Source: Candidatus Caldarchaeum sp. (GTDB lineage: Archaea; Thermoproteota; Nitrososphaeria_A; Caldarchaeales; Caldarchaeaceae). Taken from it: 24,565 nucleotides of DNA. Position 1 is the stretch's first letter. Each line of letters opens with the position of its first letter. Below, piece after piece: positions 14,993-23,753 of this stretch. Location: positions 1 through 24,565 of the forward strand of contig JANWZU010000018.1 of the NCBI GenBank assembly GCA_025054795.1, given 5' to 3'. The notes beneath the pieces were generated by a model. It saw only the letters and a program-made list of their open reading frames with translations, did no database searches and was not told the DNA's origin. The position numbers and the translations under genes were made by a program.

Positions 14993-16876
14993 TTTAACAC
15001 GCTCTATCGCCTGCAACACCATGCCGTGGAGCTGTTTTCCGTCAATCTTTCCACGGTACTTCTTCATCAAGTCTCCCATCAGCCTGTTGGCGAGGCGGGG
15101 GTCTTCCACCTCCGACGAATGCGCCATGACCATAGCCATCACCTCCGCTTCGACAGACTCCGTGGAAACAGCTCCGAGCCCGAGGTTTTTCACAGCTTCA
15201 TCGACAGCGGCTTCGGGGTGGCTGCACAGCCATCTAAGCACGTCGGGCACAGCTTCCTTCGAGTATATTCCTTCAGCCAAGGCTTTGAAAACCTCCACGA
15301 GCTTCTGGTCGGTTAGGCTCTCGACGGCTAGGCCTTCACGCTTCAGGCTTGTGATGGTCTCGGTCAGAACAGAGGCCACAACCGTTGGGGAGAGGCTGTG
15401 GGATTCCACTATTTTCGTGAAAAGCTCCTCCCTCTCGTCGTCTATCAGCCCTTCGACGAGCTGTCTGCTCAGCCCATGTCTGCGGGCTAGTTTTTCAGCC
15501 GTGGCTTCGAGAGGCTCGGGAAGCCTAGCCCTCAAGCTTTCAAGATAATCGGATGATACGGGGACAGGCGGTATGTCTGTCTCCGGATACATCCTCGCAG
15601 CCCCCGGCCTAGGCCTCATGTAGACCGTCAAGCCGTCCGGCCGGGCTGCCCTAGTCTCGCCCGGAACACCCTCAACAGCCTCACAGGCCCTTGCGTAAAC
15701 AGCCCTCAACCCCTCGACAGCCTTGCCCAACTCGTCGACAACGACCACTACAGCATCCATCTCGCCCGCTCCGACGGCTTTCTTCAAGGCAGCAACCTCC
15801 TCCGCCGAAACACCGTAGCCCGGCAGCTCGTCTGTGTGGAGCAGGCCCTCGACCTCAGCCCATGCCCTCGCATGACCCGCCAGCTCGGCGCCCAGCCTGA
15901 CGCCTTTAGCAGCCTCTCTGGAAAGCAGGCCGGCGAACATCGGCAGCTTGACGGCTAGAGCTTTTCCTCCTGCTTCGAGCTTGGACCGGAGCATCTTGGA
16001 CCTTGTGTTTCTGAAGATTTCTGTGGCGTCGACGTAGCTGAACGGCGGCAGCGTTTCTCCTCCAAGCCTCTTCCTGAGCTCTTTGGAGATTTCGAGCAGA
16101 TGAAGCTGGCGGACAACCTCGTTCTCCACGACCGACGAGATTAGCTGAAGCTCCTGAACCCCCTTTATCTCTGTCAAAGCTCCTCCCGATATCGAGACGT
16201 TGAGGTCCTGCCTGACAGTTCCGAGGCCTCGCTTAACCTTCCTCGTAGCCCTCAGAACGTTTCCAATCGCTTTGGCCACCTTCACGGCTTCAGCCGGCGA
16301 ATTTATGACAGGAGCTGTCGAAACCTCTATCAGGGGTATTCCCAGCCTAGACAGGTCGTACTCCACGTACCCATGGCCTGTTGACATGATTCTGGCAGCA
16401 TCCTCCTCGAGCGTGATTGTCTGTATGGGTATTTCTTTGCCGTCGACGACCAAGCTCCCGCCCAGCGCAACCACGCAGGTTCTCTGGAATCCGGAGGTGT
16501 TGGAGCCGTCAATCACGATTTTCCTCATTACGTGTATTTCGTCGACGGGTGTGGCGTTGAACAGAAGGGCTATCGTAAGGGCTGTCTCGACGGCTTCGGG
16601 GTTGAGCGGGTGAGGCGGCTCCTCATCCATTTCGACGAGACATGTGTTGTATGTGTTGACGTGGTAGACTATCTTCTTCCTCTTCTTCGACTCGAAAAGA
16701 GCCGCTGGGTCTACTGCTCCCAGCTCGCTCTGTGCTTCTCTTAGAAACCGTGTTATTTTGACGGTTTCTCCGCCTTCACGTGGCTCTGTCGGGCAGTTGC
16801 AGAACAGCTTGCGACTTGTGTCGAGCTGTCTATGGACCTCAACGCCAACCTTGAGCCCGAGCTTCTGGTAGTCCAT
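14975..16876 (-). CDS. gatE: Glu-tRNA(Gln) amidotransferase subunit E
   Basis: GatE is the archaeal GatB-like subunit that, with GatD, converts Glu-tRNA(Gln) to Gln-tRNA(Gln). The 633-residue protein opens with DYQKLGLKVGVEVH, followed by KLFCNCPTE, YNTCLVEMDEEPPHPLN, DGSNTSGFQRT and YDLSRLGIPLIEVST of the kinase-like catalytic core. A GAD-type insert domain follows at roughly residues 270-420, and then a helical GatB/YqeY-type tail that binds tRNA. I chose ATG 16876 because homology starts there and a GGTGGT lies 7 bases upstream; GTG 16903 would add nine residues. It is the last gene of a minus-strand operon and follows gatD by 53 bases. Its 3' end overlaps the convergent exchanger gene by 18 bases. 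Assignment is firm. Confidence 0.95.
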   Translation of the reverse strand: MDYQKLGLKVGVEVHRQLDTSRKLFCNCPTEPREGGETVKITRFLREAQSELGAVDPAALFESKKRKKIVYHVNTYNTCLVEMDEEPPHPLNPEAVETALTIALLFNATPVDEIHVMRKIVIDGSNTSGFQRTCVVALGGSLVVDGKEIPIQTITLEEDAARIMSTGHGYVEYDLSRLGIPLIEVSTAPVINSPAEAVKVAKAIGNVLRATRKVKRGLGTVRQDLNVSISGGALTEIKGVQELQLISSVVENEVVRQLHLLEISKELRKRLGGETLPPFSYVDATEIFRNTRSKMLRSKLEAGGKALAVKLPMFAGLLSREAAKGVRLGAELAGHARAWAEVEGLLHTDELPGYGVSAEEVAALKKAVGAGEMDAVVVVVDELGKAVEGLRAVYARACEAVEGVPGETRAARPDGLTVYMRPRPGAARMYPETDIPPVPVSSDYLESLRARLPEPLEATAEKLARRHGLSRQLVEGLIDDEREELFTKIVESHSLSPTVVASVLTETITSLKREGLAVESLTDQKLVEVFKALAEGIYSKEAVPDVLRWLCSHPEAAVDEAVKNLGLGAVSTESVEAEVMAMVMAHSSEVEDPRLANRLMGDLMKKYRGKIDGKQLHGMVLQAIERVKSAEKT

Positions 16877-16929
16877 TCCCCCAACCACCACAGCTGAGCA
16901 CACTAATAACTGTCAAGCTTTCACACGGC

Positions 16930-18270
16930 TTACTGCTGCGGCATAGTCCTGCCACCTATCTCTCCGCAGATGTCAGTGAGCATCATCTCCCGCACTTCTT
17001 CGACCTCAGCTTTCTCGCCCAGCTTTCCCAAAACCCACATCAGCTTGACTAGCGCAGTCTCGGCCAGCATGTCCTCCAGAGGCACCACGCCTGCACGCAT
17101 CAAGTCTCTGCCGTTGTCGTAGACGTTCATGTTCACCCATCCATGCCTGCACTGGCTCGTCATACCCACGAACAAGCCAGAGCCAGTAAGCTTTCTCAGC
17201 ACAGGTATGAACGAGGATGCCACATGGCCGAGGCCCGTGCCCTCCAAAACCAAGCCACGGAGACTAAGACGCTCCACTAGAACTTCGAGAGACTCTGGCT
17301 TCATGCCGGGGTAAAACTTAACCAGCATGGCCCTGTCGTCGAACCGTGGCTGGAAAACGTATCCGTCGCCGTTGCGTGGATGATACATGTTTGTGAGCAT
17401 TTTCAATCCTTCGGGTGTTCGGACGGCCATCGGCTGTGCGTTGACGGACTGGAATGCTCCTCTGCTGCTTGTGTGCAGCTTGACAACCCTTGTGCCTCTG
17501 TGTATGTGGATGAGGTCGTCGGAGTGCCAGCCGTGCATGCATACAACCACCTCGCCGAAAGGAGCCTTCGAAGCAACTTCTACCGCTGCAATCAGGTTGG
17601 TGGCTGCGTCGCTTGAAGGCCTGTCGGAAGACCTCTGAGCTCCAACGAGCACGACAGGTATGGGGGTTTTCTGCAGGGCGAAGCTCAAAGCAGCAGCGGT
17701 GTAGCCCATCGTGTCGGTCCCATGAGCTATCACAGCTCCCTCGAAACCGTCTCGGATTATCTGGTCTACACGGATAGCCATCTGAGTCCAGTGGGCTGGC
17801 GTCAGGTTTTCGCTGTAAACCTGCATCAGAATCTCGGCGGAGATGTTCGCTATTTCGCCTATCTCCGGGACTATGCTGACTAGGTCTGCCGCCGACAGCG
17901 CCGCTCGAACACCGCCCGTCCTGTAGTCTATTCGGCTTGCGATTGTCCCTCCCGTGCTTATGATGGAGACACGTGGCAGCTCCTCTCTGGGTGTGGGCGG
18001 CGGCGGAGGGTTGAAAGCCGGCGGCTTCACCTCGGTCAGCTTAACAACCTTAGACCGCTCGTCGACCCTAACTCCTATGTTGTAGCCGTTGGCCATCTTG
18101 AGGACTATTATGCCGGGTTCGCCGAACTCGTACCGGGCCATCAGATATCCTCGGAAGACCTGACCTCCTCTTCGGACCTCAACCTCCTCGCCAACAGACG
18201 CTCCAGCCTCACGGAGCAGGGCCGCAGCCAGCCCAGAGTATCCGAAATACTCAGCCATGCTGGAAAACAA
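16930..18270 (-). CDS. gatD: Glu-tRNA(Gln) amidotransferase subunit D
   Basis: GatD is the asparaginase-like subunit that releases ammonia from an amide donor for GatE. The 446-residue protein has an N-terminal small beta domain (about 20-80), a Pro-rich linker (about 86-97) and the asparaginase domain. STGGTIAS supplies the first catalytic Thr. HGTDTMGY (183-190) supplies the second Thr and Asp, and VVKLHTS contributes the Lys that completes the site. The start is either TTG 18270, with GGAG four bases upstream, or ATG 18258. It sits between a small winged-helix gene and gatE with short gaps, consistent with one operon. The DE pair is found only in archaea, which supports the taxonomic placement. 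Assignment is firm. Confidence 0.95.
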   Translation of the reverse strand: MFSSMAEYFGYSGLAAALLREAGASVGEEVEVRRGGQVFRGYLMARYEFGEPGIIVLKMANGYNIGVRVDERSKVVKLTEVKPPAFNPPPPPTPREELPRVSIISTGGTIASRIDYRTGGVRAALSAADLVSIVPEIGEIANISAEILMQVYSENLTPAHWTQMAIRVDQIIRDGFEGAVIAHGTDTMGYTAAALSFALQKTPIPVVLVGAQRSSDRPSSDAATNLIAAVEVASKAPFGEVVVCMHGWHSDDLIHIHRGTRVVKLHTSSRGAFQSVNAQPMAVRTPEGLKMLTNMYHPRNGDGYVFQPRFDDRAMLVKFYPGMKPESLEVLVERLSLRGLVLEGTGLGHVASSFIPVLRKLTGSGLFVGMTSQCRHGWVNMNVYDNGRDLMRAGVVPLEDMLAETALVKLMWVLGKLGEKAEVEEVREMMLTDICGEIGGRTMPQQ

Positions 18271-18299
18271 GCCGCTCCGTCATGTAAAATGCATTTCGC

Positions 18300-18590
18300 T
18301 CAAACCTCCCTGATTTTCTCGACGAGCCTCGCCAGCTCCTGAGCTATGGGGTTTTCGTGGTTTAGGGCTATTAGCTTGACGGCGTACAGCCTCCGCTGAA
18401 GAACTAGGCCGACACGCTCCAAGTTGTTCACCACTATGCCGACCGTCGACGGCGCCACTCCCGTGGCTCTGGCGATGTAGCGGAGGCTGAAGCCTTTGCC
18501 CGGGTTCTCTATGAGAAACTGAAGCACGGTTGCGTGGGCCTTTGAAGCGAAAACCTCGTCCAGTCTCAAACCGCTAAAATACTTGTTCAA
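18300..18590 (-). CDS. Small winged-helix transcriptional regulator
   Basis: The 96-residue protein is a single winged helix-turn-helix domain. A first helix (VLQFLIEN) leads to a turn-helix with SLRYIARATGVAPSTV, and a wing follows around LVLQRRLYAVKLI. The C-terminal helix, NPIAQELARLVEKI, may serve dimerisation. The pattern resembles small archaeal MarR/ArsR-like regulators. No ligand or metal-binding Cys cluster is seen, so what it senses is unknown. It lies 15 bases after the UMP kinase gene and 29 bases before gatD, within an apparent operon, and could be autoregulatory or simply a passenger. The start is TTG 18590; another TTG at 18569 lies about 26 bases downstream of a TATAAA read on the minus strand (near 18594-18599), so an internal leaderless start is possible. 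Confidence 0.75.
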   Translation of the reverse strand: MNKYFSGLRLDEVFASKAHATVLQFLIENPGKGFSLRYIARATGVAPSTVGIVVNNLERVGLVLQRRLYAVKLIALNHENPIAQELARLVEKIREV

Positions 18591-18605
18591 CCCCGGTTTA
18601 TACGG

Positions 18606-19286
18606 TTAATCGCTTACAACTGTTCCTGCCTTTCTCCCCAGAACCGCATCCCTTACTGCTGCGATGTCCCTCCCGTTGACGTAATACAGCGGTATCCTCG
18701 TCCTCAAAACCATAGCCAACCCAACCATGTCGACAATCTGGTACTCCCCAGCCCTCTGCGAAACACGCTGAGCAAGCTCAGCCAGCTCATCAAACCTCAT
18801 ACGCCTAATTAACTGGGCGGCCTTGTTCTTCTTCGGATCCTCTGAATAAATGCCGTCGACGTCTGTGGCGACGACTATGCGCTCAGCACCAACCACCGAG
18901 CCGGCGAGAACGCTGACGGCCATCGTCGACTGGCCGGGCTGGAGACCACCGACTACGACAATCCTACCCATGTCGGCCAACAAACGTATCTCGTCAACAG
19001 CCTCGGGGATTCTCTGAAAGGCCATCTCACCCAGAGCCCTTGCGAAGAGGAAAGCGTTTACACGTGTTATCCTGATGGCTGCTTCGTCGCATGAGGCCTC
19101 GTCCAGACCAAGCTGACGTGCCGCTTCGATGTGTTTTCTAGCGGGTTCGCCGCCTCCTACGACAACAACCCAGCGGCCTCCGTCGTAGGTCTCTCTAAGC
19201 ATAGAGACGTACTGCTTCATCAGCGTCGTGTCTGGTTTTTCGCCGAACAGCACATGACCTCCCAGCTTCAGCACTATGTTTGACAA
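18606..19286 (-). CDS. pyrH: Archaeal-type UMP kinase
   Basis: The 226-residue protein belongs to the amino acid kinase fold and has the length of archaeal UMP kinases, which phosphorylate UMP to UDP with ATP. Markers are IVLKLGGHVLF at the start, VVVVGGGEPAR, a CDEAAIRITRVNA stretch that lines the nucleotide site in this group, VVVGGLQPGQST and VVATDVDGIYSEDPKK. The start TTG at 19286 follows GGTGAG. The gene lies 29 bases after the P-type ATPase and 15 bases before the winged-helix gene. Isopentenyl phosphate kinase is a related alternative, but the CDE-ITR and GQST patterns favour UMP kinase. Confidence 0.85.
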   Translation of the reverse strand: MSNIVLKLGGHVLFGEKPDTTLMKQYVSMLRETYDGGRWVVVVGGGEPARKHIEAARQLGLDEASCDEAAIRITRVNAFLFARALGEMAFQRIPEAVDEIRLLADMGRIVVVGGLQPGQSTMAVSVLAGSVVGAERIVVATDVDGIYSEDPKKNKAAQLIRRMRFDELAELAQRVSQRAGEYQIVDMVGLAMVLRTRIPLYYVNGRDIAAVRDAVLGRKAGTVVSD

Positions 19287-19315
19287 GGGCTCACCACTTC
19301 AGACAACCGCACTGG

Positions 19316-21985
19316 CTAGCCCTCCCGTCTTCTGGTTATAAACTTAACCAGCTCGACAGCCGAGAACAGCAGGACTCCGCCTCCAAGAATCCAAGCAAGG
19401 TCTCCCATGGTCGGAGGCTGTAGACGAATTATCTGAGCGCCGCCGGGCACGGCCATTATAGCTGATATCAAAGCTATCTCCCAGAGTATCGCCAGAACCA
19501 GCCATTTATGCGGCCTGACTCTGTGGATGTTATGGGTGAGTGAGCGGCAGTTGAGCGCTAGGAGGAGTTCGTTGACGAAGAACATGAAGAAAAGCCTCGA
19601 GCGAGCTTGGTCAACCCCCTCAGATAGAGCTGTGATGTATCCAAGCAGGTACAGCGGAGTTGCTACGGCCATGACGGTTATCAGGAAGTTCATCACATCT
19701 CTGCTGAAGACGGGCTCGTTTCTGGGTATGGGCTTTCTCTTCATTATGTCTGGGTCGGCAGGGCTGAAGCCGAGAGCTATCGCCGGCAACCCGTCGGTCG
19801 CTAGGTTGATGTAGAGAATGTGTATTGGCAGAAGAGGCAAAGTGTCTTCGCCCTGAAGCCCGAAAAGCCTCGAAACAAACAAGGCCACGGCGCTGATGAC
19901 TATTATTTCCACGAGGTTGGCCTCCAGAAGGTAGGCCAGATATTTTTTGACGTTTCCGTAAATCCATCTGCCGAGCTCGACGGCTTTGACGATGGTTGCG
20001 AAGTTGTCGTCAGCCAGAATCATGTCGGATGACTCTTTCGCCACATCCGTTCCGGTTATTCCCGTGGCTATTCCTATGTCGGCTTTCTTCAGAGCTGGAG
20101 CGTCGTTCACACCGTCCCCAGTCATGGCGACGACGTAGCCCTTCTTCCTCCAAGCCTCCACAATTCTGAGCTTATGTATGGGAGATATCCTTGCGTAGAC
20201 AACGACGTTCTCAACGATTTTGTCGAACTCTTCGTCGGACAGCTGCTCAAGCTCCAGCCCTGTAAGAACCATGTCGCCCTCCTTGTACATCCCAACCTCC
20301 TTCGCTATGGCCAGCGCCGTAAGCTTATGGTCGCCCGTCAGCATCACGGTTTTGATCCCTGCCGAGTGGGCTTTCTGAACAGCCTCGACGGCGTCTGGCC
20401 TCGGAGGGTCCATCATCCCGACTAACCCCACGAACGTAAAGTCCTCCTCCACCCGCTGGTCTATGATTTCGACTTCACGGTAGGCGACTGCGAGAACACG
20501 TAATGCATTCTGAGCCATCTCCTCAGCAACGGAGTATATTTTCCGCCTGTGCTCCTCTGTAATCGGCGCAGGTTTGTCATGGATGTAAATTCTTGAGCAT
20601 CTGTCCAGCACAACCTCTAAAGCTCCCTTCATGAAAGCGATGCTCCGGCCTTCAGGTGTTTTATGGACCGTCGTCATCATCTTCCTCTCAGAGGTGAAGG
20701 GCACCTCGTAGAAACGTGGATAAGATTTTCTAACGTCTGACACGCCTACACCGAACTCCTCAGCCATCATCAGGAGCGCAGCCTCGGTCGGGTCTCCTTG
20801 AAAAACTTGTCGGCCATTCTCTTTAGCGATTGAAGCATCGTTGCAGAGCACAGAGGCTTGGGTGAGTAGTTTTATGCTCGGAGTCAAGGTTGGTGCAGAT
20901 TTGACCTCGTAGACCGTGCCGTCGGCGTATATTCTTCTTACAGTCATCTTGTTCATGGTCAGAGTACCTGTCTTGTCGAAGCATATCACCTGTGTGGATC
21001 CGAGGGTCTCGACGGCCGGCATCCTCCTGACCAAGGCGTTTCTCCTAGCCATGATGCCCATGCCTATCGCCAGCGTAGCCGTGACTATGCCGGGAAGGGC
21101 CTCTGGGACGACGGCCACTGCCAGCGCTACTGCGAAAAGAAGCACTTCGACCATGAAGCTCAGCGAAACAGCGCCGGCCAACAGCTCGCCCACCAACTCA
21201 GCCAAGATTATGGCTGCGATTATCACGACCGCTATGATTGCGAACCTCTTACCCACCTCGTTCATCCTAACCTCCAGAGGCGTCTTCTCCTCAGCCACGC
21301 CGGCCGCCGCCTCCGCTATCTTGCCGAACTCCGTGTGCCTTCCTGTGGCGACTACAACACCCCTCCCTCTTCCATACGTCACGGTTGTGCCTGCGTAAGC
21401 CATGTTGACTCTGTCGCCCATGGCGGTGTTGGCCGGAAGAGGGTCTGTGGTTTTGGCAACCGGTGTCGACTCCCCGGTTAAGGGAGCTTCGTCGACCTGT
21501 AGGTTTACGGCTTCGAAGAGCCTTAGGTCTGCGGGAACTCTAGAGCCGGCGGACAGCAGCACCACGTCGCCCGGCACAACCTCCTTGACAGCAACCTCCT
21601 TCTCCACCCCATCCCTGACGACTGACGTGGTTGGGGTTAGCATCTTCTTCAGAGTTTCGAGTGTTTTCTCAGCACGGTACTCCTGCAGGAAGCCGACGAC
21701 CGCTACAAAGAAGACGATGACGCCTATGACGACCGAGTCGACGACCTCGCCAAGAAAACCGGAAATCACCAAAGCAGCTATCAGAAGACCTACGAGTATG
21801 TTGGCGAACTGCTTGAGGAAGATTCTCAGCGCCGAAGGCTTTGGAACAGGTTCCAGCATGTTAGGCCCGTACCTTGAAAGCCTGTTCAAAGCCTCCTCAG
21901 ACGAAAGACCTTTCTCTCTGTCGGTGTTAAGCAGGGATATAACCTCCTCGACCGAATGGGCATGCCAAGCTCTAGGCTCAGCCAT
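19316..21985 (-). CDS. P2-type cation ATPase, probably Ca2+-transporting
   Basis: The 889-residue protein is a complete P-type ATPase. It has the N-terminal cation-ATPase segment (WHAHSVEEV), TGES (170-173) of the actuator domain, PEALP in M4 (Glu295), DKTGTLT with the phosphorylated Asp337, and TGDGVNDAP (622-630). Ion-site residues match Ca2+ pumps of the SERCA/PMCA group: Asn690 and Glu693 in M5, and Asn727, Thr730 and Asp731 in M6 (NLATDG). The M8 Glu of SERCA is not evident, which suggests a single Ca2+ (or Mn2+) site as in PMCA-like and bacterial LMCA pumps. A GGAAGGAG precedes the ATG by 5 bases. It is the first gene of the operon leading to pyrH and gatDE. Family firm; ion inferred. 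Confidence 0.92.
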   Translation of the reverse strand: MAEPRAWHAHSVEEVISLLNTDREKGLSSEEALNRLSRYGPNMLEPVPKPSALRIFLKQFANILVGLLIAALVISGFLGEVVDSVVIGVIVFFVAVVGFLQEYRAEKTLETLKKMLTPTTSVVRDGVEKEVAVKEVVPGDVVLLSAGSRVPADLRLFEAVNLQVDEAPLTGESTPVAKTTDPLPANTAMGDRVNMAYAGTTVTYGRGRGVVVATGRHTEFGKIAEAAAGVAEEKTPLEVRMNEVGKRFAIIAVVIIAAIILAELVGELLAGAVSLSFMVEVLLFAVALAVAVVPEALPGIVTATLAIGMGIMARRNALVRRMPAVETLGSTQVICFDKTGTLTMNKMTVRRIYADGTVYEVKSAPTLTPSIKLLTQASVLCNDASIAKENGRQVFQGDPTEAALLMMAEEFGVGVSDVRKSYPRFYEVPFTSERKMMTTVHKTPEGRSIAFMKGALEVVLDRCSRIYIHDKPAPITEEHRRKIYSVAEEMAQNALRVLAVAYREVEIIDQRVEEDFTFVGLVGMMDPPRPDAVEAVQKAHSAGIKTVMLTGDHKLTALAIAKEVGMYKEGDMVLTGLELEQLSDEEFDKIVENVVVYARISPIHKLRIVEAWRKKGYVVAMTGDGVNDAPALKKADIGIATGITGTDVAKESSDMILADDNFATIVKAVELGRWIYGNVKKYLAYLLEANLVEIIVISAVALFVSRLFGLQGEDTLPLLPIHILYINLATDGLPAIALGFSPADPDIMKRKPIPRNEPVFSRDVMNFLITVMAVATPLYLLGYITALSEGVDQARSRLFFMFFVNELLLALNCRSLTHNIHRVRPHKWLVLAILWEIALISAIMAVPGGAQIIRLQPPTMGDLAWILGGGVLLFSAVELVKFITRRREG

Positions 21986-22019
21986 CTAGCTCCTTCCGCA
22001 CACACGGCGGGAGAACGTC

Positions 22020-22026
22020 TTTTAAA
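22020..22026 (-). promoter_or_regulatory. Possible TATA element for the ATPase-pyrH-gatDE operon
   Basis: On the minus strand CTTTAAA lies about 37 bases before the ATG at 21985. Initiation near 21996 would give a short leader just reaching the GGAAGGAG site. The rest of the 160-base divergent gap (21986-22145) shows no small ORF or structured RNA to my eye, and I could not place a clear TATA box for the aRF1 gene. Confidence 0.3.
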
Positions 22027-22145
22027 GGGTATCGCTCGTAAAAACCATACAAACCTATTTTACCTAGAAAATCAATCATAGGCAGGGCCGTCTTGAATAT
22101 TGCTTCGGTGCTTTCGTAGGGGCGGCTTGTCAGAGGTGTTCTAGG

Positions 22146-23405
22146 GTGAGTTCTGTCAAGAAGGATTCTGTTTCGCTCTACAGGTTTCGCCGTCTCCTCG
22201 AATCGATAGAGAAGCTGGAGGGAAGGGGTACGGAGCTGGTGACGCTCTACGTTCCTCCCGACAAGTCGGTCTCAGACGTCATCAACTATCTTCGTCAGGA
22301 GTATGCGACGGCTTCGAACATCAAGTCGAAGCAGACACGTAAGAACGTTCAGGACGCCATCGAAAGCGCCATCCAGAGGCTGAAGCTCTTCAACGACCCA
22401 GGCCCGACGGGCCTCGTCGTCTTCAGCGGAGCCATTCCGCAGAACAGCGGCCAGACGAGCAAGATAGAGGTCTACCACATAATTCCGCCGGAGCCGATAA
22501 CGACGTTTCTTTACAGATGCGACAGCCGTTTTCACGTCGAGGGGCTTAAGGAGCTTTTGAAGGAGAAGGCCGTGTACGGCGTGCTGGTGATAGACAACGA
22601 GGAGGCTGCCGTGGCTGTTGTTAAAGGCCGCAGCATCTCGCAGCTGAAGACCTACACGTCGGGCGTTCCGGGCAAGCATCACGCAGGAGGCCAGTCGGCT
22701 AGGAGGTTCGAGAGGCTGAGGGAGATGACGTTGAACGAGTTCTACAAACGTGTGGCCGACAAGGCCAACGAGCTCTTCCTCCAGTATCCCGAGATGAAGG
22801 GAGTGATTGTAGCCGGCCCCGGCCCTACCAAGGACGTCTTCGCACAAGGAGATTACCTCCACTACACTCTCCGCAACAAAATCCACGTCGTCGACACCTC
22901 ATACTCGGGCGAGAGCGGCGTCCGAGAGGCTGTTGCGAAGTCAGCTGACTTTCTGAAGGAGGTTAGGATCATCGAGGAGCAGAAGCTCATCCAAAACCTG
23001 ATGCATGAGGCGACGAGGCCGGACGGGCTGGCGGTGTACGGCGAGGAGCAGGTTATGGATGCTCTGCGGAAGAACATGCTGGAGCTTCTCATAGTCTCCG
23101 AAGACCTCGACAGAGTAGAAGCGGTCATAGCGTGTCAAAACTGCGGACACACGACCGCCGTGGCCCTCGACCAAGACCAAGTTCAGACCGAGGTGCCTAA
23201 GAGGCTGGCCGAGAAATGCCCCAGCTGCGGCAACCAAACCCTAACGCTGAAGGAGATGACGATGATGATTGACAAGCTCATCTCAGAGGCTGACAGGATG
23301 AACGTGAGGGTTGAGCTGGTTTCGTCGGAGCATGAGGACGGCGAGATGTTCAAGAAGGCTTTCAAAGGCGTCGCAGGGCTTCTGAGACACAGAGGAGGCT
23401 ACTGA
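22146..23405 (+). CDS. prf1: Archaeal peptide chain release factor 1 (aRF1)
   Basis: aRF1 recognises all three stop codons and triggers peptide release. The 419-residue protein shows the three-domain layout. Domain 1 has the stop-codon-reading NIKS (58-61) and the YRCDSRF segment (123-129). Domain 2 has the catalytic GGQ (181-183), within HHAGGQSARRFE. Domain 3 carries two CxxC pairs (Cys330/Cys333 and Cys358/Cys361) forming a probable zinc ribbon, as in many archaeal homologues. The start is GTG 22146, preceded by AGGTG. A small unknown gene begins three bases after its stop and is likely cotranscribed. The upstream neighbour is divergent. Confidence 0.95.
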   Translation: MSSVKKDSVSLYRFRRLLESIEKLEGRGTELVTLYVPPDKSVSDVINYLRQEYATASNIKSKQTRKNVQDAIESAIQRLKLFNDPGPTGLVVFSGAIPQNSGQTSKIEVYHIIPPEPITTFLYRCDSRFHVEGLKELLKEKAVYGVLVIDNEEAAVAVVKGRSISQLKTYTSGVPGKHHAGGQSARRFERLREMTLNEFYKRVADKANELFLQYPEMKGVIVAGPGPTKDVFAQGDYLHYTLRNKIHVVDTSYSGESGVREAVAKSADFLKEVRIIEEQKLIQNLMHEATRPDGLAVYGEEQVMDALRKNMLELLIVSEDLDRVEAVIACQNCGHTTAVALDQDQVQTEVPKRLAEKCPSCGNQTLTLKEMTMMIDKLISEADRMNVRVELVSSEHEDGEMFKKAFKGVAGLLRHRGGY

Positions 23406-23408
23406 GCC

Positions 23409-23753
23409 GTGGACGAATACGTAAGTCAGGCAGGCGGAGCTGTAAGGCTCAAGCTGGTTCACGTGAAACACGCCCAGCCCGAAGCCTTCCTTACGAGGAA
23501 GGAAGTCGAGCTTTTTCCCGGCCTTCCGGAGGCTCTGGAACAAACCAGACACCGGGCCTCGACCGATGTCTATCCGCAGCAGTTCGAAGCGCTAAACCCC
23601 TCACCCGTCGTAGCCGTCCTCAAAACCGAAGACATCAGCCTTCTAGACAAGCTCATCAAGACGAGGAGAGGCAAGAGCCTCTACGACTCAGCGGCCTTAG
23701 TCGAGGTAGACGGCGAGAAATACCTCATGGCGGTCGAGCATCACTGCGGATAG
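23409..23753 (+). CDS. Hypothetical protein, 114 residues
   Basis: I do not recognise this protein. It starts at a GTG three bases after the aRF1 stop, with GGAGG about 10 bases upstream, and is probably cotranscribed with that gene. No membrane segment, signal peptide or Cys cluster is seen. The chain looks like a small mixed alpha/beta soluble domain: a beta-like VRLKLVHVKH near the start, VVAVLKTED in the middle, and SAALVEVDGEKYLMAVEHH at the end. The coding frame reaches 29 bases into the convergent D-glutamate cyclase-like gene. Its tight coupling to aRF1 and normal-looking composition argue that it is real; a translation-related role would be a guess. Confidence 0.6.
   Translation: MDEYVSQAGGAVRLKLVHVKHAQPEAFLTRKEVELFPGLPEALEQTRHRASTDVYPQQFEALNPSPVVAVLKTEDISLLDKLIKTRRGKSLYDSAALVEVDGEKYLMAVEHHCG

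Noticed and set aside
21402..21989. A 195-codon open frame antisense to the P-type ATPase start
   Set aside because: It is low-complexity Ser/Thr-rich sequence, as expected from the opposite strand of a membrane-protein gene.
21986..22145. Possible small RNA or tRNA in the ATPase/aRF1 divergent gap
   Set aside because: No cloverleaf, T-loop consensus or strong stem could be found by eye.
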